Shown: positions 9,401 to 17,425 of the stretch, in pieces
Position numbering within the stretch: the stretch's first letter is position 1
Layout: each line of letters starts with the position of its first letter
Source of the DNA: Sphingobacteriaceae bacterium GW460-11-11-14-LB5
Lineage (GTDB): Bacteria; Bacteroidota; Bacteroidia; Sphingobacteriales; Sphingobacteriaceae
NCBI GenBank assembly: GCA_002151545.1
Contig: CP021237.1
Coordinates: 124,001-188,000 of the forward strand
Direction: 5' to 3'
Length of the DNA stretch: 64,000 nt
Position numbers and translations under genes: made by a program
Notes under the pieces: generated by a model
The model's database searches: none
Told to the model about the DNA's origin: nothing
What the model saw: the letters and a program-made list of their open reading frames with translations, nothing else

Positions 9401-10859
9401 CATTGCGGTCGTTAATGCTCAGCTTACCGTCGAAATACTTTTTGTTAAAAGTTCCGTCAATTTTCACATTGTGGTAACGGTAACCATTAAAATCGATATA
9501 GGTTACATCACCGTTTATTTTCTCGGTTAACTCTTTAAGCTCCGTGCCACGGCCTTTAACATATAGGGAAGAACTGATGCGGCCAAGGCTTTTTTCATCA
9601 ATCAGGTTACCCAGGTTAAAATCATAACTTTTTACGTTCCCGGTGTAAGAAGGAACATCGTTTTTATCGATTTTCATGTTCACATCCGAAACAATACGGC
9701 CCAGTTTGGTTTTAAATTCGCCATAGGCAATAAAGTCGTTCTGGAAACCGGTGAAACTTCCGTTAAAGTTAATGTTGCCAAATTTGTTTACAATTACCGG
9801 AACAATTTTTTTCTTGCTGTTGGTAATGCCAGCCAGCACTTCATCCAGATCGGTTTTATTCGTGCCCGCCATTTCAATGTTGAGGTCCATAAAGGTCTCT
9901 TTCCATTTCGGCAGCCCTTTTAAAATAAAATCGCCTTTAATGTGTGTGGCTTTTCCGGTTCTTAACGATAGCTTTTTGGCTTTAAGGTTATTCACCAAAC
10001 CTGTAATCTGGCCATCAACATCCAGATCGAGTTTCATCGTGCTCAGCTCAGGCGCAAAGAAAGCAACATCCCTGGAGGTGATGTGGCTATCCTTAAAAAT
10101 GGCTTTCATCCGCACATTATCTACATAGTGGTTAAAGTCTTTATAACTTTTAAACCGCATTTGGTAGTAATCGGTTAAACGGCTCTGATTGGTTTCGAGC
10201 AACAGGTTTTTCAGCTCAATGGCATTACTGTCTATCGTGGTTTGGGCAGTCAGGTTTTTCAGGTAAAATCCGCTTCTTTCTTTGAAAGTCAGGTTTTTGA
10301 TGTTGGTTTTAACCAAATGTGTTTTGGTATCGAGCCCTTCAAAAATACCGCTGAGTTCTTTAACATCAACATTATCGAAGTTTACACTTTTGCCCTGAGT
10401 GGTATCTTTTGCTGCGTAATTTTTATACCTGAAGGCAAATTTGTTTAAAATAATACGGCTGATATTGATATCATATGGCTTACTTTTCTTTTTCTTTACA
10501 GTGGGTTTACCAGAATCGAAGTAGTTTATAATGAAATCGAGGTTAGAAGACTTATCTTTGAAATCCTTTAGGAAAAACCGCCCGTTGTTGATTTGAATGG
10601 TATTGATATCGATAATCTTTTTATCAATGGATAATTGATTAATATCGACCATGAACTCCGGGGTTCTCAATAAAGTGTCTTTTTGTAAATCCAATATCAA
10701 TAAATCTTCCAGTACGATAGATTTAAAGGGTTTAATGTAAAGACTTTTGATGGAAACGGTGGTTTTAAGCTCTTTTGATAAGTACGCAGCAGTTTTCTGC
10801 GCAAAATAAGTTTGAACGGACTTAAATTGTAGCGAAAAAATAAGAAGCGCAAGCAGCAA
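6429..10859 (-). CDS. TamB-like translocation/assembly protein (AsmA/DUF490 superfamily)
   Basis: 1476 residues from the nearest accepted start codon (TTG). The body is almost wholly repeating beta-strand units (patterns such as LKGNISADLTVKGKLEKPEINGSLSL), as in the groove-shaped TamB/AsmA bridging proteins that span the periplasm and help outer-membrane assembly or lipid transport. The C-terminal ~450 residues carry the TamB signature region (GNLSGKGNAELNLNINSFGD, then GNPTAAQINLKAVYAL). The frame stays open upstream of 10859 to 10926, and these codons read IIKKLFKILLWVIASI, which together with LLLALLIF makes a complete basic-plus-hydrophobic N-terminal anchor. The TTG cuts that helix in half, so the true start is probably a rare ATT at 10910 or 10907. 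Divergent from tsaD. Confidence 0.85.
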   Translation of the reverse strand: MLLALLIFSLQFKSVQTYFAQKTAAYLSKELKTTVSIKSLYIKPFKSIVLEDLLILDLQKDTLLRTPEFMVDINQLSIDKKIIDINTIQINNGRFFLKDFKDKSSNLDFIINYFDSGKPTVKKKKSKPYDINISRIILNKFAFRYKNYAAKDTTQGKSVNFDNVDVKELSGIFEGLDTKTHLVKTNIKNLTFKERSGFYLKNLTAQTTIDSNAIELKNLLLETNQSRLTDYYQMRFKSYKDFNHYVDNVRMKAIFKDSHITSRDVAFFAPELSTMKLDLDVDGQITGLVNNLKAKKLSLRTGKATHIKGDFILKGLPKWKETFMDLNIEMAGTNKTDLDEVLAGITNSKKKIVPVIVNKFGNINFNGSFTGFQNDFIAYGEFKTKLGRIVSDVNMKIDKNDVPSYTGNVKSYDFNLGNLIDEKSLGRISSSLYVKGRGTELKELTEKINGDVTYIDFNGYRYHNVKIDGTFNKKYFDGKLSINDRNVKLVFDGGVNLNPKLPVFNFNATISKAKLKALKLLKDSLQVDAKFTTNFSGTNLNNISGKLLIEEIRLQNPKGVYSVDSVQLMANGIGTSRVLDIRSDILDASIKGEYDLNSIVSYYKAIAKTYIPSLKADIIKYKNQIFQFNLKVKKFEPLAQIFVPGLELEEGATVTGDFDSRNNTATLNGFVKKLKYNGIVVNNIILDENTTTQQLQLIVTSDRVQINDSLFIKDVNISNILRNDSLAFNVKMSNAEEDNQLDLNGLVEFTKNQDTTARLSVLPSILKINNEEWRIQEKVRIVLNNGKTEISNFDLTNGKQQVIIDGLISEDPKDLISVGFKDFNLKTLNPFTKGFGVKLGGNLNGTTDLYGVLKAPRVTDDLKIDSLNFNDIYIGTLTDTSSYSNENKKINVFTRIMADGSETFKLTGNLDLKEKEIDLDVKMDESKLTILEPFVKQLVSNLKGNISADLTVKGKLEKPEINGSLSLDKGQLMVNYLKTTYVITDKVEINNSVIKLEDFVLNDLEGHEATANGTVDLNDINYPTLNVKVNANSLMALNTTAKDNSVYYGRAYGTGVFTFTGPTNKMKIDIKAKTEKGTVFNLPLNSSETISDKDFINFVSRDSTVLVKKKTNFDGLTLTFKLTIDPNTTANIFTTLGNLSGKGNAELNLNINSFGDFEMSGDYIIETGSFDFTAQEVINKKFEIRQGGTIRWTGNPTAAQINLKAVYALRASLNDLYKAANRDASSNANQRVNTEVEMGLTGLLLKPDIKLDINFPAQPSIKEELQTYLSDQNNLNLQAFSLIIRRSFAPGNGGESIGNQLSSTATSTATELVFNQFNNVLSSLNLNFVDLNVRSLSEANASFKFFSDRLIINAGIVDRNSVNDFTVIDFSKDNVGREVEALFLIKKDGSLTVKAANKPPTQQSIFLNSGISSTANVTSFGLVYTQQFDTFKEFIQKISGAYRRNLKRKQSQAPVKTNKSINKEAIINQSKGNQRR

Positions 10860-10906
10860 GATTATTGATGCGATTACCCAAAGGAGTATTTTAAATAGTT
10901 TTTTAA

Positions 10907-10914
10907 TAATTTTG
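10907..10914 (+). promoter_or_regulatory. Candidate -7 box (TAATTTTG) for tsaD
   Basis: Perfect TAnnTTTG match 20 bases before the tsaD TTG start, predicting a leader of roughly 10-15 nt. It overlaps the likely N-terminal codons of the divergent tamB-like gene. Confidence 0.45.
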
Positions 10915-10933
10915 CAGCTTAAATATTAATAAT

Positions 10934-11935
10934 TTGTCTGTTATACTTGCTATCGAGTCTTCTTGCGATGATACATCCGTTGCTATTTGTAACAACGGCA
11001 AAATTACTGCCAATGTTATTGCAAACCAAACAATTCATCAAAATTATGGTGGTGTTATACCTGAATTAGCTTCAAGGGTACATCAACAAAATATTGTGCC
11101 TGCCGTACAGCAAGCTTTAATTAATGCTAAAGTTACAAAACAGGACATTAATGCCGTAGCTTTTACACGTGGTCCTGGTCTTTTAGGATCGTTACTGGTT
11201 GGTGTTTCTTTCGCAAAATCTTTTGCATTAGCTTTAAATATACCTTTAATTTCTGTCAATCACATGCATGCGCACATCTTAGCGCATTTTATTGATGATC
11301 CTAAGCCTAGTTTCCCTTTTATCTGTTTAACCGTTTCGGGCGGACATACGCAGATTGTGCTGGTAAAAGATTACTTTGATATGGAAATTGTAGGCGAAAC
11401 GTTAGACGATGCTGCCGGTGAAGCTTTTGATAAAACCGCAAAATTACTGGCCTTGCCTTATCCGGGTGGACCACTGATTGATAAACATGCGCAACATGGA
11501 AATCCTTTTGCCTTTAAATTTGCCGAACCGCAAATTGCCGATTTGAATTTTAGTTTTAGCGGTTTTAAAACTTCTATTCTGTATTTTATCAGGAAACAGG
11601 AAAAAGAGAACCCGCATTTTATTGCCGAAAATTTAGATGATATTTGCGCATCGGTTCAACATAGTATTGTACAGATTTTGCTGAACAAGTTAAAGAAAGC
11701 AGCAAAACAATACGGAATTAATGAAATTGCTATTGCAGGAGGTGTTTCGGCAAACTCTGGTTTAAGAAATGGCCTGCAACAAACAGCCGATGAGTTGGGC
11801 TGGAAGATATACATCCCGGCATTTCAATACTGCACTGATAATGCGGGCATGATTGCCATAGCAGGTTACCAGAAATACCTGAAGCAGGATTTTGTAGGAC
11901 AGGATGTTTCGCCAATGGCGCGGATGGAGTTTTAA
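10934..11935 (+). CDS. tsaD: tRNA N6-adenosine threonylcarbamoyltransferase
   Basis: 333 residues, TTG start. TsaD (Kae1/YgjD family) transfers threonylcarbamoyl from the adenylate to A37 of ANN-decoding tRNAs, working with TsaB and TsaE in the cytosol. Visible marks are the start ILAIESSCDDTSVAI, the iron-binding HxxxH in VNHMHAHILAHF, the nucleotide loop LTVSGGHTQIVLV, the later AGGVSANSGLR motif, and the second metal Asp in FQYCTDNAGMIAIAG. The length fits the family. No ATG lies near the start and homologues begin at this residue, so TTG is accepted. The downstream 220 bases are repeat-like. Confidence 0.96.
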   Translation: MSVILAIESSCDDTSVAICNNGKITANVIANQTIHQNYGGVIPELASRVHQQNIVPAVQQALINAKVTKQDINAVAFTRGPGLLGSLLVGVSFAKSFALALNIPLISVNHMHAHILAHFIDDPKPSFPFICLTVSGGHTQIVLVKDYFDMEIVGETLDDAAGEAFDKTAKLLALPYPGGPLIDKHAQHGNPFAFKFAEPQIADLNFSFSGFKTSILYFIRKQEKENPHFIAENLDDICASVQHSIVQILLNKLKKAAKQYGINEIAIAGGVSANSGLRNGLQQTADELGWKIYIPAFQYCTDNAGMIAIAGYQKYLKQDFVGQDVSPMARMEF

Positions 11936-12158
11936 AGGGATGGTTCATTGGTCATTAGTTCACTGGTCATTTGTGCAATCGACTAAGGACTTTAGACTCC
12001 GCACTGGAATAACGCATCATGAAGTTCCGTGTCTTCCTTGGCTAAGGATTGACGACTGAAAACTGAAAACTGCCAACTGAAAAATTAATCTGCTCTTAAA
12101 CTTCCGACTTCGGACACCCGACCTCGGACTAATAAAAACTATTAAATTAAATATACAT
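11936..12158. repeat. Mixed short intergenic repeats after tsaD
   Basis: Holds the reverse orientation of the AATGAACC family (GGTTCATTGGTCATTAGTTC), then GACTAAGGACTTTAGACTCC words, then GACTGAAAACTGAAAACTGCCAACTG, a member of the family also seen near 5217 and 34480. No gene is visible. Confidence 0.55.
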
Positions 12159-12356
12159 ATGACTGGAGCATCGTTAATATTTTGGATTGTTTGTGCGATA
12201 CCGCTGATTGGTATTTTATATTGGTTAATCAGAAATGATAAAAACAAACTGAAAGGGAGTTGGGGGGTAATTATCCTGGGTGCCTTGGTAATCGCTGCAC
12301 TGTTGGTTATAGTGTATGTAACCAAAGATTTTAGCGCCATTTTTAGTCAAAACTAA
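12159..12356 (+). CDS. Small two-helix membrane protein, unknown function
   Basis: 65 residues with two clear membrane helices (SLIFWIVCAIPLIGILYWLI at ~5-24 and GVIILGALVIAALLVIVYV at ~36-54), separated by a short basic loop RNDKNKLKG that by the positive-inside rule faces the cytoplasm. This organisation and a strong bidirectional terminator after it support a real gene. I recognise no family. Its neighbours tsaD and recA give no functional hint, and the segment before it is repeat DNA, so it is probably transcribed alone. Confidence 0.6.
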   Translation: MTGASLIFWIVCAIPLIGILYWLIRNDKNKLKGSWGVIILGALVIAALLVIVYVTKDFSAIFSQN

Positions 12357-12409
12357 TAGCTGCGCTTATTCAGCAAAGCCTGTAAATAAATCAGCATAAC
12401 GTATAAAGC

Positions 12410-12446
12410 AAAACGCCCTGCTAAGATAATTTTAGCAGGGCGTTTT
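12410..12446. terminator. Bidirectional terminator between small membrane gene and recA
   Basis: A perfect 15-bp stem (AAAACGCCCTGCTAA / TTAGCAGGGCGTTTT) with a 7-nt loop; the ends give T tracts on both strands. It serves the plus-strand small gene and the convergent recA. Confidence 0.92.
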
Positions 12447-12470
12447 AATATTGTAGCATTGAAGCCTGGC

Positions 12471-13496
12471 TTATTTCTCAGCCAGTTTATCGCCTGTTAC
12501 TTCGGCTTTAATTTTAATTTCCAATTCTTCTGCAAGTTCAGGATTGTCGCTTAACAATTGTTTTACGGCATCTCTACCTTGTCCTAATTTGGTATCTCCG
12601 TAAGAGAACCATGATCCTGCTTTTTTGATGATACCAAAATCAACACCTAAGTCGATAATCTCACCGTTTTTAGAAATACCTTCACCAAACATCACATCAA
12701 ATTCTGCAATACGGAAAGGAGGGGCCACTTTATTTTTAACAATTTTTACTTTAACGCGGTTACCGGAAACTTCATCAGAATCTTTGATCTGCGAAATACG
12801 ACGGATATCTAAACGTACCGATGCATAAAATTTCAATGCATTACCACCTGTTGTGGTTTCAGGGTTACCAAACATGACACCAATTTTATCACGTAACTGG
12901 TTAATAAAAATACAGCAACACCCGGTTTTAGAAATCGTTCCGGTTAATTTACGTAATGCCTGACTCATTAAACGGGCATGTAAACCCATTTTACTGTCGC
13001 CCATTTCGCCTTCAATTTCACTTTTAGGAACCAAAGCCGCAACAGAGTCGATTACAATGACATCTATAGCACCCGAACGGATTAAGTTATCGGCAATTTC
13101 TAATGCCTGCTCACCATTATCTGGTTGAGAGATTAAAAGGTTATCTGTATCTACACCTAGTTTCTTTGCATAAAACTGATCAAAAGCATGCTCTGCATCG
13201 ATAAAAGCAGCAATACCGCCTTTTTTCTGTGCTTCGGCAATAATATGTGTAGCTAAAGTTGTTTTACCAGAAGATTCTGGTCCATAAATTTCAATTACAC
13301 GGCCTTTTGGAATACCGCCAATACCTAAAGCAATATCTAAGCTGATTGATCCGGTAGAAATAAAATCTATCGGCTCAACGGCAGAATCGCCAAGTTTCAT
13401 GATGGTACCTTTACCGTATGATTTCTCTAGTTTATCTAAAGTAAGTTGTAAAGCTTTTAATTTATCTGGATTTGCAGTGCTCATGTCTTTTTTCAT
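12471..13496 (-). CDS. recA: RecA recombinase
   Basis: 341 residues. RecA coats single-stranded DNA, drives strand exchange and triggers LexA-type cleavage. Visible motifs are the Walker [10 protein letters not shown] (~70-78), IDAEHAFD, Walker [11 protein letters not shown], loop L1 around [43 protein letters not shown], and loop L2 [12 protein letters not shown] second ATG four codons in (MSTANPDK) could be used instead. The gene stands alone, convergent with the small membrane gene. Full-length and ordinary. Confidence 0.98.
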   Translation of the reverse strand: MKKDMSTANPDKLKALQLTLDKLEKSYGKGTIMKLGDSAVEPIDFISTGSISLDIALGIGGIPKGRVIEIYGPESSGKTTLATHIIAEAQKKGGIAAFIDAEHAFDQFYAKKLGVDTDNLLISQPDNGEQALEIADNLIRSGAIDVIVIDSVAALVPKSEIEGEMGDSKMGLHARLMSQALRKLTGTISKTGCCCIFINQLRDKIGVMFGNPETTTGGNALKFYASVRLDIRRISQIKDSDEVSGNRVKVKIVKNKVAPPFRIAEFDVMFGEGISKNGEIIDLGVDFGIIKKAGSWFSYGDTKLGQGRDAVKQLLSDNPELAEELEIKIKAEVTGDKLAEK

Positions 13497-13619
13497 TGAT
13501 TGCGTAAATATAATCGATTATCGGCTAATATGCTTAAATGTTGATATTTATAATACTAATATATTTAGCTAAGGTAAATGTTTTTTAGCTAATGTCAATA
13601 GTAAAGTGAAAATAATTTT

Positions 13620-14285
13620 TTAAGCTTTTAATTTATCTCTTTCGTTTTGAGCGGTTAAACGTTCGAAGTACCTGCACATGTAGGTAATTTCGCAAACCTC
13701 ACATTTAGGGCTCCTGGCTACACAAACATAACGTCCGTGCAGAATAAGCCAGTGGTGTGCAATGTGGATATCGTGTTCGGGCAGGTTTTTAACCAGATCT
13801 TTTTCAACCGCCAATGGAGTTTTGCCATTGGTTAAACCCAAACGGTTGGCCACACGAAAAACGTGGGTATCAACCGCCATTGCCGGGGCGTTATAAATTA
13901 CCGAGGCAATTACATTGGCCGTTTTGCGACCCACACCAGGCATTTTCTGTAAATCATCAATGCCCGAAGGCACTACGTCATTAAATTCGTTAAGCAAAAT
14001 ATTCGCCATGCCCACCAGGTGTTTTGCTTTATTGTTGGGATAACTGATGCTTCTGATGTAATCGAAAACAATATCGGGGGTAGCTTCGGCTAAAGCTTTG
14101 GCATTAGGAAAGCGTTGAAAAAGTGCAGGGGTTACCATGTTTACCCTTTTATCGGTGCATTGTGCAGAAAGGATTACCGCCACTAAAAGCTGATAGGGAT
14201 TATGATAATGTAACTCGGTTTCTGCATCAGGCTGCTTGGCCGAAAAATGTTCTACAAAAAGTTTGTAGCGTTCTTTTTTAAGCAT
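13620..14285 (-). CDS. nth: Endonuclease III (DNA glycosylase/AP lyase)
   Basis: 221 residues from ATG 14285. It removes oxidised pyrimidines and nicks at abasic sites. The helix-hairpin-helix LQKMPGVGRKTANVIA carries the catalytic Lys, AVDTHVFRVANRLGL carries the catalytic Asp, and the C-terminus has the 4Fe-4S pattern C-x6-C-x2-C-x5-C (CVARSPKCEVCEITYMC). The frame is open upstream to 14447, but those residues are a translation of the intergenic repeat (PSYISHLTFSIFP), so the upstream start is rejected. A perfect TATATTTG box ends three bases before the ATG, suggesting a leaderless or nearly leaderless mRNA. Confidence 0.96.
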   Translation of the reverse strand: MLKKERYKLFVEHFSAKQPDAETELHYHNPYQLLVAVILSAQCTDKRVNMVTPALFQRFPNAKALAEATPDIVFDYIRSISYPNNKAKHLVGMANILLNEFNDVVPSGIDDLQKMPGVGRKTANVIASVIYNAPAMAVDTHVFRVANRLGLTNGKTPLAVEKDLVKNLPEHDIHIAHHWLILHGRYVCVARSPKCEVCEITYMCRYFERLTAQNERDKLKA

Positions 14286-14288
14286 GTG

Positions 14289-14296
14289 CAAATATA
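14289..14296 (-). promoter_or_regulatory. Candidate -7 box (TATATTTG) for nth
   Basis: A full match to TAnnTTTG on the minus strand, reading TATATTTGCACATG into the start codon. Transcription would begin about at the ATG. Confidence 0.5.
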
Positions 14297-14297
14297 G

Positions 14298-14376
14298 GGG
14301 AAAGATGGAAAATGTAAGATGGGAAATGTAAGATGGAAAATGTATGAAGGGTAATGGAAGATGGGAGAGGTAAAAC
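14298..14376. repeat. Short tandem words GATGGAAAATGTAAGATGGG
   Basis: Degenerate tandem copies of (A)GATGG(A/G)AAATGTA; related words (GATGGGAGAGGTAGGATGG) recur at 23528-23588. It lies directly behind the nth promoter. The rest of 14377-14640 holds no gene; a TAGCTTTG box at 14534-14541 is a possible promoter for the copper genes. Confidence 0.6.
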
Positions 14377-14533
14377 TGCGATTTATTATCATGAGGAGAT
14401 AATTTATTGCATAAATAAAGCTTAATTACTTCATTCACGCCAACCACCTAACGCCAAACGCATTACCCGATTGTAGGCGATAATTATATAAACATTTTCG
14501 GTAAAAGTATAACATCCCGAGAGGCTATGCCGC

Positions 14534-14541
14534 TAGCTTTG
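14534..14541 (+). promoter_or_regulatory. Candidate -7 box (TAGCTTTG) for the copper operon
   Basis: A TAnnTTTG match about 100 bases before the DUF3347 gene. No -33 element was found, so this is only a candidate. Confidence 0.3.
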
Positions 14542-14640
14542 TTTAAAAATAAAACCCGTTCCGGTTTGGCGAGTTAAAGCAAAAAAGCAAGTTGCTGCCG
14601 GGTGTGGGAAAATACTGGTAACATTTAACTTAAACACAAA

Positions 14641-15117
14641 ATGAAAAAGTTATTTAAATTATTTACGATCAATGTCATCGCGCTAATGGTGGCAGGCAGT
14701 GTATCGGCACAGGAAAAAGCAGCAGCGGTTAGTCCGCTTCAAGCCTATTACGATGTTAAAGATGCTTTAATCGGCAGTAATGCAGGCTTGGCCGGCACGA
14801 AGGCTACGGTATTAATTAACGCTATAAAAGCCAGCGAAAAAACCAACGCTTCAAAAGCATTGCGTGATAAAATATTATTTGATGCCGAGCACATTGCCGA
14901 GAGTAAAGATATCGAACATCAAAGAGATCATTTCACGTCATTATCAACCGATTTTTATGCACTGGTAAAAGCCATAAAACTTAACGATAAGCCTGTTTAT
15001 TACGCTTATTGTCCGATGAAAAAAAGCTATTGGTTAAGCGAAGGTGAGGCGATAAAGAATCCATATTATGGCAATAAAATGTTAACTTGTGGTAAGGTTG
15101 CCGAAGTACTTAAATAA
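14641..15117 (+). CDS. DUF3347 protein, probable periplasmic copper-handling factor
   Basis: 158 residues with a signal peptide (MKKLFKLFTINVIALMVAGSVSAQ) and one DUF3347 domain. The family hallmark is at the C-terminus: YYAYCPMKKSYWLSEG followed by IKNPYYGNKMLTCGKV. The Cys-Pro-Met and Met-x-Thr-Cys residues are plausible copper ligands, by analogy with CusB-linked DUF3347 domains. The multicopper oxidase gene starts 15 bases later, so the two are almost certainly one transcript, and a role in periplasmic copper binding or delivery follows from that context. Biochemical function is not established here. Confidence 0.85.
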   Translation: MKKLFKLFTINVIALMVAGSVSAQEKAAAVSPLQAYYDVKDALIGSNAGLAGTKATVLINAIKASEKTNASKALRDKILFDAEHIAESKDIEHQRDHFTSLSTDFYALVKAIKLNDKPVYYAYCPMKKSYWLSEGEAIKNPYYGNKMLTCGKVAEVLK

Positions 15118-15132
15118 AACACACGCTACAAA

Positions 15133-17424
15133 ATGAAGTTTATTTTAGTTTGTTGCCTTAGTATTTTGCTCAGCAGTTTTGCTTTTGGCCAACATCAGCA
15201 CAACGAGGTAAAAGCAGCTGCCCCCAAAAAAAATCCCCAGAAAACAAGCGATATCGAAACTGTAGGTAACAACAAACTGCCAGGGGTTGTTCGTTATGAT
15301 TTGTATATTGCTGATACAACCGTAACTTTTGGTGGAAAAGCTAAAAGAGCCATAGCGGTAAACGGGCAAATACCCATGCCCACGCTAACCTTTACAGAGG
15401 GCGATACCGCAGAAATACATGTGCATAATAGACTTAAAGAGTCAACCTCATTACATTGGCACGGGTTATTTCTGCCAAATCAGTATGATGGCGTTCCGTA
15501 TTTAACCCAAATGCCTATTGAACCCAATAAGACCCATGTTTACCGTTTCCCTATTATACAGAACGGTACGCATTGGTACCATAGTCACTCTGGTTTGCAG
15601 GAGCAAATTGGAATGTACGGTGCGATGATTTTGAATAAAAGAAAAGAACCGGCTATACCTACAGTGCCTGTTGTTTTAAGTGAGTGGAGCAATATGATGC
15701 CCCACGAAGTGGACAGGAGATTACATAATGCCAATGATTGGTTCGCGATAAAAAAAGGCACTACCCAGAGTTATGCTGAGGCCATAAAAAGCGGACACTT
15801 TAAAACCAAGCTCACCAACGAACTGAAGCGGATGACCGCCATGGATGTGAGTGATGTATATTATGAAGCCTTTTTGGTGAATGGAAAAAATCAGTACCAG
15901 GTACCCAACAACCTTAAAGCAGGCGATAAAGTAAGATTGCGTATTGCTAACGGAGGAGCATCTACTTATTTTTGGCTCACTTATGCCGGTGGTAAAATAA
16001 CGGTAGTGGCTAATGATGGTAACGATGTAACGCCGGTAGAGGTAGACCGGCTGATTATTGCCGTTTCCGAAACCTATGATGTAATTGTAACTGTTCCCGA
16101 AAATAAAAGTTACGAGTTTTTGGTAACGCCCGAAGATCGTACCAAATCGGCTTCGCTGTGGCTGGGCAGCGGGCAGAAAGTGCCGGCTCAAAAATTGCCC
16201 AAATTGAAGTATTTCGAAGGCATGAAAATGATGAACGAAATGATGGATATGAACGGCAATCTGGTGCAGATGGATGGGATGAAAATGCAGAATCAGGTGA
16301 TGGATATGAATACGGTCATGTATGCTGAGCTGGATGACGCGGGGAGAGATACGGTTGTTTCGGATGCACACCAGGGTCATGATATGGGCAATGACAAAGG
16401 CATGAAAGGTCCGATAACAACATTAAATTACGATATGTTGCGCTCGCCTGAAAAAACGACTTTGCCTAAAGCCCCAACCCGGCAAATGGAGTTTCAGTTA
16501 ACGGGCAATATGAACCGTTATGTTTGGACTTTGGACAATAAAACCATCTCAGAAGAAGATAAAATCCTCATCAAAAAGGGCGAAAACCTGCGGATCATTT
16601 TATATAACAATAGTATGATGCGTCATCCTATGCACCTGCATGGGCACGATTTTAGGGTAATTAATGGTCAGGGCGATTATGCGCCTTTAAAAAATGTACT
16701 CGATATCATGCCCATGGAGCGCGATACCATTGAGTTTAGCGCTTCTGAAAGTGGCGATTGGTTTTTTCACTGCCATATTCTATACCACATGATGAGCGGG
16801 ATGGGTAAAATTTTTAGTTATGAAAACTCACCATTAAACCCCGAAATTCCGTACCCTAAACTGGCACAGCGAAAACTTTATGCTGATGACAGGATGTTTC
16901 ATTTTATGGCCGAAAACGATTTTGCCAGCAACGGAAACGACGGTATGGCCATGTTGGCAAATACACGCTGGAGTTTTGGAACGGAGTGGCGCTTAGGTTA
17001 TAATAAAATGCACGGCTTTGAAACTGAAACCCATATTGGCCGTTATGTAGATCGGATGCAGTGGTTAATGCCATTTGTGGGTTTCGACTGGCGCTACCGG
17101 AAAATGGAGGCTGGCGAACAGGAAAGTAATATTTTTGGCCAAAAAAGTACAAAGGATAAAAGAACCATGTTTAGTGTGGGGCTTGCCTATACTTTACCTA
17201 TGTTGATTATTGCGCAGGCAGAAGTGTACCACGATGGCAATGTTCGTTTGCAGTTAATGCGGGAAGATATACCCATTTCTAAGCGTTTGAGGGCAAGTTT
17301 TATGGTAAACAGTGATAAAGAGTTTATGGGTGGACTTAAATTTATTACCACGAAATACATGGGCATTTCTGCGCACTACGATAGTGATATGGGTTTTGGC
17401 GCAGGTTTAACGCTTAATTATTGA
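15133..17424 (+). CDS. Multicopper oxidase (CopA-like) with fused CopB-like C-terminal domain
   Basis: 763 residues with a signal peptide (~1-20). Copper sites in order: HWHG (108-111), HWYHSHSG (147-154), HPMHLHGHDF (498-507) and HCHILYHMMSGM (546-557), the full type 1/2/3 set. A methionine-rich segment (~363-396, motifs MMNEMMDMNG and MDGMKMQ) suits cuprous-ion binding, as in CopA/CueO. The last ~185 residues (~580-763) are not part of an oxidase: LYADDRMFHFMAENDFAS, then TRWSFGTEWRLGYNK, then alternating strands ending LTLNY, which resemble the outer-membrane copper protein CopB. In proteobacteria CopA and CopB are separate genes. Role: periplasmic or surface copper(I) oxidation and tolerance. 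Confidence 0.88.
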   Translation: MKFILVCCLSILLSSFAFGQHQHNEVKAAAPKKNPQKTSDIETVGNNKLPGVVRYDLYIADTTVTFGGKAKRAIAVNGQIPMPTLTFTEGDTAEIHVHNRLKESTSLHWHGLFLPNQYDGVPYLTQMPIEPNKTHVYRFPIIQNGTHWYHSHSGLQEQIGMYGAMILNKRKEPAIPTVPVVLSEWSNMMPHEVDRRLHNANDWFAIKKGTTQSYAEAIKSGHFKTKLTNELKRMTAMDVSDVYYEAFLVNGKNQYQVPNNLKAGDKVRLRIANGGASTYFWLTYAGGKITVVANDGNDVTPVEVDRLIIAVSETYDVIVTVPENKSYEFLVTPEDRTKSASLWLGSGQKVPAQKLPKLKYFEGMKMMNEMMDMNGNLVQMDGMKMQNQVMDMNTVMYAELDDAGRDTVVSDAHQGHDMGNDKGMKGPITTLNYDMLRSPEKTTLPKAPTRQMEFQLTGNMNRYVWTLDNKTISEEDKILIKKGENLRIILYNNSMMRHPMHLHGHDFRVINGQGDYAPLKNVLDIMPMERDTIEFSASESGDWFFHCHILYHMMSGMGKIFSYENSPLNPEIPYPKLAQRKLYADDRMFHFMAENDFASNGNDGMAMLANTRWSFGTEWRLGYNKMHGFETETHIGRYVDRMQWLMPFVGFDWRYRKMEAGEQESNIFGQKSTKDKRTMFSVGLAYTLPMLIIAQAEVYHDGNVRLQLMREDIPISKRLRASFMVNSDKEFMGGLKFITTKYMGISAHYDSDMGFGAGLTLNY

Positions 17425-17425
17425 T

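Noticed and set aside
6438-10448. Several 60-125 codon plus-strand frames inside the TamB-like gene
   Set aside because: They are shadows of the long minus-strand gene and show no family features.
14286-14447. N-terminal extension of nth by 54 codons
   Set aside because: The extension is a translation of GATGG repeat words and lies upstream of the likely promoter.
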